Of a stretch of 64,000 bases of DNA, positions 56,536-64,000 are shown piece by piece. The position numbers and the translations under genes were made by a program. This DNA comes from Microbacterium sp. lyk4-40-TSB-66 (GTDB lineage: Bacteria; Actinomycetota; Actinomycetes; Actinomycetales; Microbacteriaceae). The DNA lies in the NCBI RefSeq assembly GCF_030209475.1, contig NZ_JARVRW010000004.1:310001-374000 (forward strand). Reading direction: 5' to 3'. The notes beneath the pieces are model-generated. The model saw nothing but the letters and a program-made list of their open reading frames with translations. It was not told the DNA's origin and did not search any database. Every line of letters begins with the position of its first letter. The stretch's first letter is position 1.

Positions 56536-56585
56536 TTTCGATCCGTGGGGGGCGGATGCCGACTCAGCGCACGCGAATCGCTGAC
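56536..56585. repeat. Partial repeat E, GATTCGCGCA family
   Basis: It contains the GGGGCGGATGCCGACTCAGC centre and a right arm CACGCGAATCGCTGAC, but the left arm is degenerate. After it, TAGGCT at about 56683 is a plausible -10 for the oligopeptide transporter operon. Confidence 0.55.
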
Positions 56586-56721
56586 TGGCTGCGACGCGAC
56601 GCCGGGCACCGGCGCGGGCGCGCGTTCGCCGAGGGCGAGCGGGCGGCGCCGGGGTTTCCGCACCGGGTCCAGGAACGCGGGTAGGCTGGAGCTTCCCCAT
56701 CGAGATTTCCGAGGTCTCTCC

Positions 56722-58335
56722 ATGCCTTCTGTGCATACCCGCCGCGTGCTGACGGCCGTCGCCGTGGCCGCCGTCGCCGCCCTCTCCCTCTCCGCGTGCG
56801 CGGGGTCCGACCCCGAGGCCTCCGGCGACGGCGAGATCGTCTGGGCGATCGAAGGCGCCAATCTCTCCGCCGGGCACATGGACCCGCAGACCAGCCAACT
56901 CGACGTATCGGCCATGGTGCAGCGCGCGGTGCTCGATTCGCTCGTCTACCAGGAAGCCGACGGCACGTTCTCGCCGTGGCTCGCGGAGTCGTGGGACGTC
57001 GAGGACGACGGCGCGAGCTACCTGTTCCGCCTGCGCACCGACGTCACCTTCCACGACGGAACCCCCTTCGACGCCGCCGCGGTGAAGGCGAACTTCGACC
57101 GGATCGCCGATCCCGACACCGCGTCGGCGCAGGCGGCATCCATGCTCGGAGGCGACCTGTACGCCGGCACCGACGTCGTCGACGACCACACCGTGCGCGT
57201 GCGCTTCACGCAGCCCTATGCGCCGTTCCTCCAGGCCGCCAGCACGTCGCTGCTCGGGTTCTACTCGCCGGCCGTGCTCGAGACCAAGGCCGATCAGCTC
57301 AAGGCCGGCGGCCCGGGCATCACGGTCGGCACCGGCCCGTTCGAGCTGACCGAATACACGCCCGACCAGGACATCGTCTACACCCGCAACGCCGACTACA
57401 CATGGGGCCCCGACGGCTCCGGCGCGCCGACCTTCGAGACGCTGCGCGTCGACATCCTGCCCGAGGCGTCGGTGCGTGTCGGCGCACTGTCGAGCGGCCA
57501 GGCCGATGTCGTGACGAACCTGCCGCCGAACCTCGTGAGCCAGGTGCCCGCCGACGACACCGTCGAGTCGCTCGAATACCCCGGTCTTCCCTACTCGCTG
57601 TTCCTCAACGAGAAGAACGGCGTCTTCGCCGATCAGAAGGTGCGCCAGGCCTTCACCCGTGCCATCGACGTCGACACCGCGGTGCAGGAGATCTTCTTCG
57701 GCCAGTACCCGCGTGCGTGGAGCATCCTCGGCTCCACCACCCCCGGTTACGACGCGAGCCTCGAGAACTCGTGGCCCTTCGACCCGTCGGCGGCAGGTGC
57801 CCTGCTCGATGAGGCGGGCTGGACCGGACGGGATGCCGACGGCATCCGTACCAAGGACGGTCAGCGCCTCACGGCCCGTTGGATCGCCTGGACCCCGGTG
57901 CCCGACGATCGCGCCGCGCTCGCGAACGCCGTGCAGAGCGACCTCAAGGCGGTCGGCTTCGACCTGCAGCGCGAGGTGCTCGAACCCGGCGCGTACAACG
58001 AGCAGTACGGCCCGAAGACCTTCGACGTCACCGACTGGGGCTTTTCGGGCGTCGACGCCGACCTGCTGCAGAGCCACCTCGCGACCGACGGATTCCAGAA
58101 CGCCTCCCAGGTGAGCGATCCCGCGCTCGACGCGCTGCTGGAACAGGGCGCCTCGACCACCGACACCGACGCCCGGGCCGCCGTCTACGCCCAGGTGCAG
58201 CAGTGGAACGCCGAGCACGCCGCCATCGTGCCGCTGTACAGCCCCGCTCTGATCAGCGCCGTGCGTCCCGACGTCAGCGGCCTGACGTTCGACCTATACG
58301 GTCGTCCGCTCTTCGCCACCGCGTCGGTCGGCTGA
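56722..58335 (+). CDS. Peptide ABC transporter substrate-binding lipoprotein
   Basis: The 537-residue family 5 solute-binding protein has a signal peptide with lipobox LSAC (Cys26) and the signature WLAESWDVEDDGASYLFRLRTDVTFHDGTPF, with NADYTWGPDG and DWGFSGVDADLLQSH further on. It captures peptides or similar solutes outside the membrane. The ATG has a leader; TAGGCT lies about 35 bases upstream. It is the first gene of a four-gene importer with two permeases and a fused double ATPase. Confidence 0.92.
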   Translation: MPSVHTRRVLTAVAVAAVAALSLSACAGSDPEASGDGEIVWAIEGANLSAGHMDPQTSQLDVSAMVQRAVLDSLVYQEADGTFSPWLAESWDVEDDGASYLFRLRTDVTFHDGTPFDAAAVKANFDRIADPDTASAQAASMLGGDLYAGTDVVDDHTVRVRFTQPYAPFLQAASTSLLGFYSPAVLETKADQLKAGGPGITVGTGPFELTEYTPDQDIVYTRNADYTWGPDGSGAPTFETLRVDILPEASVRVGALSSGQADVVTNLPPNLVSQVPADDTVESLEYPGLPYSLFLNEKNGVFADQKVRQAFTRAIDVDTAVQEIFFGQYPRAWSILGSTTPGYDASLENSWPFDPSAAGALLDEAGWTGRDADGIRTKDGQRLTARWIAWTPVPDDRAALANAVQSDLKAVGFDLQREVLEPGAYNEQYGPKTFDVTDWGFSGVDADLLQSHLATDGFQNASQVSDPALDALLEQGASTTDTDARAAVYAQVQQWNAEHAAIVPLYSPALISAVRPDVSGLTFDLYGRPLFATASVG

Positions 58336-58360
58336 GTCCCCGCTCGACGTCAGACCCCGG

Positions 58361-59338
58361 ATGCCACGCTCTCGCTCCCGCGCGATCCTCTCGCGCCTCG
58401 GCGGGATCGTGGCATCCGTCGTCCTGGTCCTCTGGGGTGCGGCGACGCTGGCGTTCGTGGCGTTCCGCATCATCCCGGGCGACCCCGTCGACGTGATGCT
58501 CGGGCCGCAGGCGCAGGTGAGCGACACGGTCAAGGACGCGATCCGCGCCGACCTCGGGCTGGATCGACCCGTCTTCGAGCAGTACGGCGCATTCCTGGGA
58601 CGACTGGTGCGCGGTGACCTCGGGGAGTCCTACCAGCTGCGCCTCCCGGTGGCCGAGGTGATCGGTCGACAGCTCGGTCCGACGCTGCAGCTCTCGGCCC
58701 TGGCACTGGTCATCGCGGTGGTGCTCGCTCTGGCATCCGCGCTGCTGGTCCGGGGGCGGACGGGGCGCGCCGTGGCATCCGGGATCGAGCTCGTCATCCT
58801 TTCGTCGCCGGTGTTCTGGACCGGGTTGGTGCTGCTGAGCGTGTTCTCGTTCCAGCTCGGATGGTTCCCGGTGTCGGGGGCGAGGGACAACGCTGCGATC
58901 GTCCTACCGGCGGTCACCCTCGCGCTGCCGGTCGCGGCTCTGCTCTCGCAGGTGTTGCGCGACGGGGTCGAGGCGGCCGAGCGGGAGCCGTTCCTGCTGA
59001 CCGTGCGGGCGCGCGGAGCGACGCCCCTTCGCGAGAGCGTGCACCATTCGCTGCGTCACGCGAGCGTGGGCGGTCTGACGCTCGCGGCGTACCTGGTCGG
59101 TTCACTGCTCGGCGGGGCCGTGCTCGTCGAGACGGTCTTCGCGCGGCCCGGCATCGGGCGCGTGACCCTGACCGCCATCACCGACCGCGACCTGCCCGTG
59201 ATCACCGGCGTGATCCTGTTGAGCGCGCTGGTGTTCGTCGTCGTGAACACTGTGGTCGACCTCGTCGTGCCCCTGATCGACCCGCGGCTGCGAACCGCGG
59301 CCCCGGCGCTTTCCGTGCGAACGGCGCTGCCCTCGTGA
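58361..59338 (+). CDS. Peptide ABC transporter permease (DppB-like)
   Basis: The 325-residue permease has an N-terminal helix, the DppB block RIIPGDPVDVMLGP and DLGLDRPVFEQYG, then five more membrane segments and the EAA-type loop RARGATPLRESVHHSLRHA that contacts the ATPase. It starts 25 bases after the binding-protein gene. Its stop overlaps the next start (GTGA). Confidence 0.93.
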   Translation: MPRSRSRAILSRLGGIVASVVLVLWGAATLAFVAFRIIPGDPVDVMLGPQAQVSDTVKDAIRADLGLDRPVFEQYGAFLGRLVRGDLGESYQLRLPVAEVIGRQLGPTLQLSALALVIAVVLALASALLVRGRTGRAVASGIELVILSSPVFWTGLVLLSVFSFQLGWFPVSGARDNAAIVLPAVTLALPVAALLSQVLRDGVEAAEREPFLLTVRARGATPLRESVHHSLRHASVGGLTLAAYLVGSLLGGAVLVETVFARPGIGRVTLTAITDRDLPVITGVILLSALVFVVVNTVVDLVVPLIDPRLRTAAPALSVRTALPS

Positions 59339-60150
59339 AACGCCGCGGTCGAGCCGCCGCGCTGTGGGTGGCCGGCGCCGTGCTCGCGCTCGTCGCCCTG
59401 GCCGCCGTCGCACCGGGGCTGCTCGCCACCCACGACCCGCTGCTGACCGACGTGCGCGCGACGCTGCAGCCGCCGAGCGCGGCGCACTGGTTCGGCACCG
59501 ACCAGAGTGGACGCGACGTGTACTCGCGCGTGGTCTCCGGCGCCGGGCGCTCCGTCGGCATCGGCCTGCTGGCCACCGGCCTCGCCCTGGTCGTCGGGGT
59601 GATCGCCGGTTCGCTCTCCGCCGTCGCACCGCGATGGGCGGATGCCGCCGCGATGCGCGTCGTCGACGTGCTGCTCGCGTTCCCGGAGTTCCTGGTCGCC
59701 CTGCTCGTCGTCGCGGTGCTCGGTCCCGGCCCGGTCAACCTCGCGGTCGCGGTCACCATCGCCGCGGTACCCGTGTACGTCCGTATCGCGCGCGCGCAGA
59801 CGCGCACCCTCTCCGCCGCGGAGCACGTGGAGGCCGCACGGATCATCGGGGTTCCGGCCGCCGTCGTCCACGTGCGACACGTGCTCCCCGGCGTGCTGGG
59901 CGCGGTGAGCGTGCTGGCCACGATCGGGATCGGCACGTCGATCCTCGCGGCGGCCGGACTCAGCTTCCTCGGGCTCGGCCCCACCGAGCCCACCGCCGAA
60001 TGGGGCCTCATGCTCTCCGCGGGCCGGAATCTTCTGCTGCAGGCGCCGTGGGTGGCGGTGTTCCCCGGCCTCGCGATCACCGCGACCGTCGTGAGCGTCA
60101 GCGTGATCGGGCGCATCCTGCGCGCGCGAGCCGAGGAGCGCGACGCATGA
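59335..60150 (+). CDS. Peptide ABC transporter permease (DppC-like)
   Basis: The 271-residue permease has the DppC N-terminal markers LLATHDPLLTDVRATLQPPS and HWFGTDQSGRDVYSRVV, about five to six membrane segments, and the EAA loop EAARIIGVPAAVVHVRHVLP. GTG at 59335 overlaps the dppB-like stop by four bases, and its own stop overlaps the ATPase start (ATGA), so the three genes are coupled. Confidence 0.93.
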   Translation: MKRRGRAAALWVAGAVLALVALAAVAPGLLATHDPLLTDVRATLQPPSAAHWFGTDQSGRDVYSRVVSGAGRSVGIGLLATGLALVVGVIAGSLSAVAPRWADAAAMRVVDVLLAFPEFLVALLVVAVLGPGPVNLAVAVTIAAVPVYVRIARAQTRTLSAAEHVEAARIIGVPAAVVHVRHVLPGVLGAVSVLATIGIGTSILAAAGLSFLGLGPTEPTAEWGLMLSAGRNLLLQAPWVAVFPGLAITATVVSVSVIGRILRARAEERDA

Positions 60151-61694
60151 GCGGGTTGCGGGTGCGGGGACTCCGCATCGACGGCCCCGTCGGCGCGATC
60201 GTGAGCTCACTCGACCTCGACGTCGCCCCGGGCGAATGCGTGGCGATCGTGGGGGAGTCGGGCACCGGCAAGTCGGTCAGCGCGCGCGCCTTGCTCGGTC
60301 TCGTGCCCGCGGGCCTCACGGCTCGCACCGACGAGCTCGAGATCGACGGGGTCGACGCCCGATCGTTCGGCGAGCGGCAGTGGCGCGGGCTGCGTGGCGA
60401 CCGCATCGCCCTCGTCTCGCAAGACGCCCTCGTCTCGCTCGACCCGCTGCGCCGCATCGGGGCCGAGGTGGCCGAGCCCATCCGCATCCACGAGCCCGGC
60501 ATCCGGGGAACGGCGCTGGCCGCGCGGGTGCGCGAGAGCCTCGAGCGTGTCTCGTTGCCCGAGCCCGACGCGCGAGCGCGGCAATACCCCCACGAGCTGT
60601 CGGGCGGTCTGCGTCAACGCGCGCTGATCGCCTCGGCGCTCGCCGCGAACCCCGCCGTGCTCATCGCCGACGAGCCCACGACGGCGCTGGATGCCACCGT
60701 GCAAGCCCGCGTGCTCGCTCTGCTGCGCCGCATCGCCGACGACGGCGTGGCCGTGGTCTTCATCAGCCACGACCTCGGGGCGGTCGCCCGCGTGGCGGAT
60801 CGCGTGGTGGTCATGCACGAGGGGCGCGTCGTCGAGACCGGGCCGACCGCCGAGGTGCTGGCGTCTCCTCGCGACCCCCACACGCGCGCGCTGGTGGCTT
60901 CGGTGTCGCACGAGCCGCTCCGACGCGCCCCACGGACCGACGCCCCGATCTTCACCGCCGACTCCCTGATCAAGCGCTTCGGTGACCGGGCGGCGGTCGA
61001 CGACGTGTCGATCGAGGTGCGCCGCGGTCGCACCCTCGCGGTCGTGGGGGAATCGGGCTCGGGCAAGACGACCCTCGCGCGCCTGATCGTCGGGGTGGGG
61101 GATCCGGATGCCGGGTCCATGACGTTCGCGGGAAGCCCGTGGTCGTCGCGGGTCGCCCGCGGTGCCGCGCGCACCCGCGTGCAACTCGTACAGCAGAACC
61201 CGTGGGGCGCTCTCGACCCCCGCTGGACGGTGGGGCGAACGCTCACCGAGGCCGTGACCGCCGGGGGAGTCGCGCGCTCCGGGCGTCGCGCGGCCGTCGC
61301 CGCACTGCTCGAGGAGGTGGGCCTCGCGCCCGCGTTCATCGGGCGCCGGCCCGCACAGCTGTCCGGCGGGCAGCGCCAGCGCGTCGCGATCGCCCGCGCC
61401 CTCGCTGTCACGCCCGACCTCCTCGTGCTCGATGAGCCGGTGTCGGCACTGGACGCGTCGGTGCGCGCGCGGATCCTCGATCGCCTGCGCGCGCTGCAGG
61501 CCGAACGCGACCTCGCGATGGTGTTCGTCACGCACGACCTCGACGTGGTCGCCGGCATCGCGGATGACGTGATCGTGATGAAGGACGGGCGCGTCGTGGA
61601 CTCGGGCACCGTGTCACGCGTCTTCGCCGCGCCGCGGCATCCGTTCACTCGCGAACTGCTGGCCGCGGCGGGTCTGGGCGCGCCCGGCGCGTGA
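60147..61694 (+). CDS. Fused double ATP-binding protein (DppD-DppF type)
   Basis: The 515-residue protein contains two complete ABC cassettes in one chain. The first has Walker A GESGTGKSVSA and signature LSGGLRQRALIA; the second has GESGSGKTTLAR and LSGGQRQRVAIA. Each ends in the short tail seen in DppD/DppF (SPRDPHTRALV and APRHPFTRELL). The fusion replaces the usual two genes and energises the two permeases. ATG overlaps the DppC-like stop by four bases. Confidence 0.94.
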   Translation: MSGLRVRGLRIDGPVGAIVSSLDLDVAPGECVAIVGESGTGKSVSARALLGLVPAGLTARTDELEIDGVDARSFGERQWRGLRGDRIALVSQDALVSLDPLRRIGAEVAEPIRIHEPGIRGTALAARVRESLERVSLPEPDARARQYPHELSGGLRQRALIASALAANPAVLIADEPTTALDATVQARVLALLRRIADDGVAVVFISHDLGAVARVADRVVVMHEGRVVETGPTAEVLASPRDPHTRALVASVSHEPLRRAPRTDAPIFTADSLIKRFGDRAAVDDVSIEVRRGRTLAVVGESGSGKTTLARLIVGVGDPDAGSMTFAGSPWSSRVARGAARTRVQLVQQNPWGALDPRWTVGRTLTEAVTAGGVARSGRRAAVAALLEEVGLAPAFIGRRPAQLSGGQRQRVAIARALAVTPDLLVLDEPVSALDASVRARILDRLRALQAERDLAMVFVTHDLDVVAGIADDVIVMKDGRVVDSGTVSRVFAAPRHPFTRELLAAAGLGAPGA

Positions 61695-61729
61695 GCCCCG
61701 GGTCGCGTGCGCGCCCCGCCGCCTCGTCT

Positions 61730-62114
61730 GAGTGTCCACAACACCCGGACCGGCCCGGCCGCGCGTCCGGGTTTTTTGGGCACTCAGCAGGGGTAGGGCC
61801 GGCGGGAGGTCGAGTGTCCAAGACACGCCGCGCCCGCGCCCGGCGAGCGGCGTGTCGTGGACGCTCAGCGAGGTTCGGGCTCGCAGGGCACCTGAGTGTC
61901 CACAACACCCTGGCGAGCCCGGCCGCGCTTCCGGGTGTTGTGGACACTCCGCAGAATTCGGCCCCGCGGAAGGTTGAGTGTCCGAAACACGCCGCGCCCG
62001 CGCCCGGCGGGCGGCGTGTCTTGGACACTCAACGAGGCTGGGCACCCGACTGCACCTCGAGTGTCCGCAACACGCCGCGCCCGCGGCCCGGCGGGCGGCG
62101 TGTCTTGGACACTC
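61730..62114. repeat. Array of five long palindromes with 82-83 bp period
   Basis: Units lie at 61730-61785, 61812-61866, 61894-61949, 61976-62030 and 62059-62114, each 55-56 bp and each opening GAGTGTCC and closing GGACACTC or a near variant. Units 1 and 3 have ACAACACC inner arms; units 2, 4 and 5 have ACACGCCGCGCCC inner arms, giving order A-B-A-B-B. The linkers are 26-28 bp and resemble each other weakly. The 669-bp gap from 61695 to 62363 holds this array and the ileS T-box; apparent open frames across it are translated repeat. Confidence 0.92.
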
Positions 62115-62156
62115 GACGGACACCGACCCACCGCAGCGCACCGAGCCCGGCTCGCG

Positions 62157-62363
62157 TAGACTCGGAGCATCAGCACCGATCCGGCCATCACCGGGGAGCT
62201 CGCGGAAGAAACGGGTCCAGGCCCGGACTAGAACCGCGCGGGGCAGGCCCGTCACAGCCGCAGTGAGAGTGGCACCGGTCCCGAACGGGGGCGGCGCAAC
62301 GCGGGGTGGTACCGCGGTCCGCACGGATCGTCCCCGCAGGTGGATCCCAACCTGCGGAGAGAC
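62157..62363 (+). promoter_or_regulatory. T-box riboswitch (translational, ultrashort stem I) controlling ileS
   Basis: TAGACT (62157-62162) is the likely -10. A tiny stem CCGG/CCGG (62181-62194) holds the Ile specifier codon ATC (62187-62189) in its loop, the ultrashort stem I known from actinobacterial ileS T-boxes. The T-box bulge GGTGGTACCGCGG (62305-62317) carries TGGT to pair with the tRNA 3' end. Downstream, CCGCAGGT (62334-62341) pairs with ACCTGCGG (62350-62357), covering part of the GGAGAG ribosome site, so control is at translation: uncharged tRNA-Ile should expose the start. Confidence 0.9.
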
Positions 62364-64000
62364 ATGACCTACCCACGCCCCTCATCCTTCGGCCCCGCCG
62401 CCGACTCGGCCGCGACCGCGCACGCGTCGACCCCGGATGCCACGGCCCCGGCCGCGGACGCGCAGAGCGTCGCCGCCACGGCATCCGTCGTCCCGAGCCC
62501 TCGCTTCCCATCGATCGAGGACGACACGCTCGACTTCTGGGCCCGAGACGACACCTTCCGTGCCTCGATCGCGAACCGCGAGGGCGCCGAAGAATGGGTC
62601 TTCTACGACGGCCCGCCGTTCGCCAACGGCCTGCCGCACTACGGCCACCTGCTCACCGGCTACGCCAAGGACGTCTTCCCGCGCTTCCAGACCATGCGCG
62701 GCAAGAAGGTCGACCGCGTCTTCGGGTGGGACACCCACGGTCTCCCGGCCGAGCTCGAGGCGATGAAACAGCTCGGGATCACCGAGAAGGACGAGATCGA
62801 GGCGATGGGCGTCGCGACCTTCAACGCCAAGGCCCGCGAGTCGGTGCTCGAATACACGCGCGACTGGCAGGACTACGTCACCCGACAGGCGCGCTGGGTC
62901 GACTTCGAGCGCGGCTACAAGACGCTCGACACGACCTACATGGAGAGCGTGCTGTGGGCGTTCAAGACGCTCCACGACAAGGGCCTCGCCTACGAGGGCT
63001 ACCGCGTGCTGCCGTACTGCTGGCGAGACGAAACGCCACTGTCGACGCATGAGCTGCGCATGGACGACGACGTCTACAAGATGCGCCAGGATCCCTCGGT
63101 CACCGTCACCTTCCCGCTGGTCGGCGCCAAGGCGGAGGCGCTCGGCCTCACCGGCGTGCGTGCGCTCGCGTGGACGACGACGCCGTGGACCCTGCCGACG
63201 AACCTCGCGCTCGCGGTGGGTCCCGGCATCCGGTACGCCGTGATCGAGGGCGGCCCGAACGGTGCCGCCGACGTGCACCGCGCTCCCGACGGCACGGCCG
63301 ACGAGGCGTTCGAAGCCGTCGCGCACCGCTACCTGCTGGCCGAGGACCTGCTGCCGAACTACGCGAAGGACCTCGGGTACGAGACTCCGGATGCCGCCCG
63401 CGCGGCCGTCGAGACGACGATCTCGGGCGCCGAGCTCGAGGGCGTGTCGTACGACCGCCTCTTCGATTATTACGCCGACGCCGAAACGTGGGGGACGGGT
63501 ACCGCCTGGAAGATCCTCGCCGACGACTATGTCACCGTGTCGGACGGCACCGGCATCGTCCACCAGGCCCCCGCCTACGGTGAGGACGACAAGCGGCTCG
63601 CGGACGCCGCGGGCCTTCCCACGATCATCTCGCTCGACGACGGCGGCCGGTTCCTCTCGGCCGTGACCGACGTGGCGGGGGAGCTGTGGTTCGAGGCGAA
63701 CCGCCCGCTCATCCGCCTGCTGACGCAGGCCGGGCGTCTGCTGCGCGAGGCGTCGTACGAGCACTCGTACCCGCACTGCTGGCGCTGCCGGAACCCCCTC
63801 ATCTACAAGGCCGTGTCGAGCTGGTTCGTGCGCGTGACCGACATTAAGGATGACCTGCTGGCGAACAACCAGCAGATCACCTGGGTGCCTGAGAACGTCA
63901 AGGAGGGCCAGTTCGGCAAGTGGCTCGAGGGCGCGCGCGACTGGTCGATCAGCCGCAACCGTTACTGGGGCTCGCCCATCCCGGTATGGAAGAGCGACGA
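62364..64000 (+). CDS. ileS: Isoleucyl-tRNA synthetase, N-terminal part (cut by window edge)
   Basis: 545 codons are visible and the frame is open at the window end. After an Ala/Thr/Pro-rich N-terminal extension of about 45 residues come the class I HIGH motif in [27 protein letters not shown] and the editing-domain blocks [14 protein letters not shown] and [15 protein letters not shown], then [21 protein letters not shown]. The KMSKS region lies beyond the window. The protein charges tRNA-Ile. The start is fixed by the T-box leader and the GGAGAG site. Confidence 0.96.
   Translation, partial: MTYPRPSSFGPAADSAATAHASTPDATAPAADAQSVAATASVVPSPRFPSIEDDTLDFWARDDTFRASIANREGAEEWVFYDGPPFANGLPHYGHLLTGYAKDVFPRFQTMRGKKVDRVFGWDTHGLPAELEAMKQLGITEKDEIEAMGVATFNAKARESVLEYTRDWQDYVTRQARWVDFERGYKTLDTTYMESVLWAFKTLHDKGLAYEGYRVLPYCWRDETPLSTHELRMDDDVYKMRQDPSVTVTFPLVGAKAEALGLTGVRALAWTTTPWTLPTNLALAVGPGIRYAVIEGGPNGAADVHRAPDGTADEAFEAVAHRYLLAEDLLPNYAKDLGYETPDAARAAVETTISGAELEGVSYDRLFDYYADAETWGTGTAWKILADDYVTVSDGTGIVHQAPAYGEDDKRLADAAGLPTIISLDDGGRFLSAVTDVAGELWFEANRPLIRLLTQAGRLLREASYEHSYPHCWRCRNPLIYKAVSSWFVRVTDIKDDLLANNQQITWVPENVKEGQFGKWLEGARDWSISRNRYWGSPIPVWKSD

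Noticed and set aside
55029-56915. N-terminal extension of valS by about 600 codons
   Set aside because: The frame stays open only because of GC-rich repeat DNA and the antisense of the DUF559 gene; ValS starts normally at 55028 with a good ribosome site.
61730-62114. The palindrome array as a CRISPR array
   Set aside because: Units are themselves palindromic, not identical, and of two sub-types; linkers resemble each other instead of being unique; no cas genes are present.
61614-62324. Long open frames on both strands across the palindrome array
   Set aside because: Their translations are repeats of the palindrome (for example recurring Cys-Pro-Arg-His blocks), lack a ribosome site, and run into the transporter gene.

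Overview
The window is about 64 kb of very GC-rich DNA with dense, short-spaced genes. It looks like the chromosome of an actinobacterium of the family Microbacteriaceae, most likely Microbacterium or a close relative. Supporting signs are strong G/C third-position bias, frequent GTG starts, many 1-4 bp start/stop overlaps, a GlgE-type glucan pathway, ClpS beside a DUF2017 gene, an actinobacterial translational T-box in front of ileS, and TANNNT boxes placed 6-7 bases before many start codons (leaderless genes). Most content is core genome. I see no prophage, transposase, CRISPR array or integrative element.

Layout. 1-4533 (minus): glycogen and maltosyl-phosphate metabolism (glgB 5' end, glgE, glgX). 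4581-9830 (plus): cysteine desulfurase and mnmA for tRNA thiolation, then ligA with a repetitive acidic tail. 9894-12147 (minus): a small lipoprotein and a long-chain acyl-CoA ligase. 12304-17092 (plus): the gatCAB amidotransferase operon and dinB. 17299-18187 (plus): a GerW-like protein and an overlapping P-loop kinase-like protein. 18225-20379 (minus): DUF2017, clpS, a small zinc metallopeptidase, tRNA-His and oligoribonuclease. tRNA-Arg follows. 20588-24679: small proteins, a YczE-type membrane protein divergent from a MocR regulator, ssb and a lipoprotein. 24736-28704: ettA and two thioesterases. 28876-33412: a repeat-containing membrane protein, a truncated haemoglobin with a MscS channel, and an ABC exporter pair. 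33545-41432: pepN, ferrochelatase, rpiB, a Nei-like glycosylase, a PaiB-like protein and an amidohydrolase. 41586-43545: dps, a gamma-carbonic-anhydrase-like protein, an A1S_2505-like protein, tRNA-Gly and tRNA-Pro. 43619-48697 (plus): tig, clpP1, clpP2 and clpX, a chaperone/protease block. 48835-55028: a frameshifted SnoaL-like gene, an M3 peptidase, an ArsR-type regulator with a tiny partner, and valS with a coupled small gene. 55029-56721: a frameshifted AbiEi/DUF559 nuclease-like gene flanked on both sides by copies of one palindromic repeat. 56722-61694 (plus): a complete dipeptide/oligopeptide ABC importer. 61695-64000: a regular array of five long palindromes, then a T-box and the 5' part of ileS.

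The most unusual material is the non-coding DNA. There are three unrelated families of long intergenic palindromes, two short tandem arrays, and a striking excess of the 7-mer GGATGCC in genes and terminator stems. The nuclease-like gene sitting inside its own palindrome cluster, and the 82-83 bp periodic palindrome array before ileS, are the best candidates for something undescribed. Regulatory sites I could read include the T-box, two DtxR/IdeR-like boxes before dps, a ClgR-like site before clpP1P2, a MocR operator, and interlocking dyads before the ArsR-type gene.
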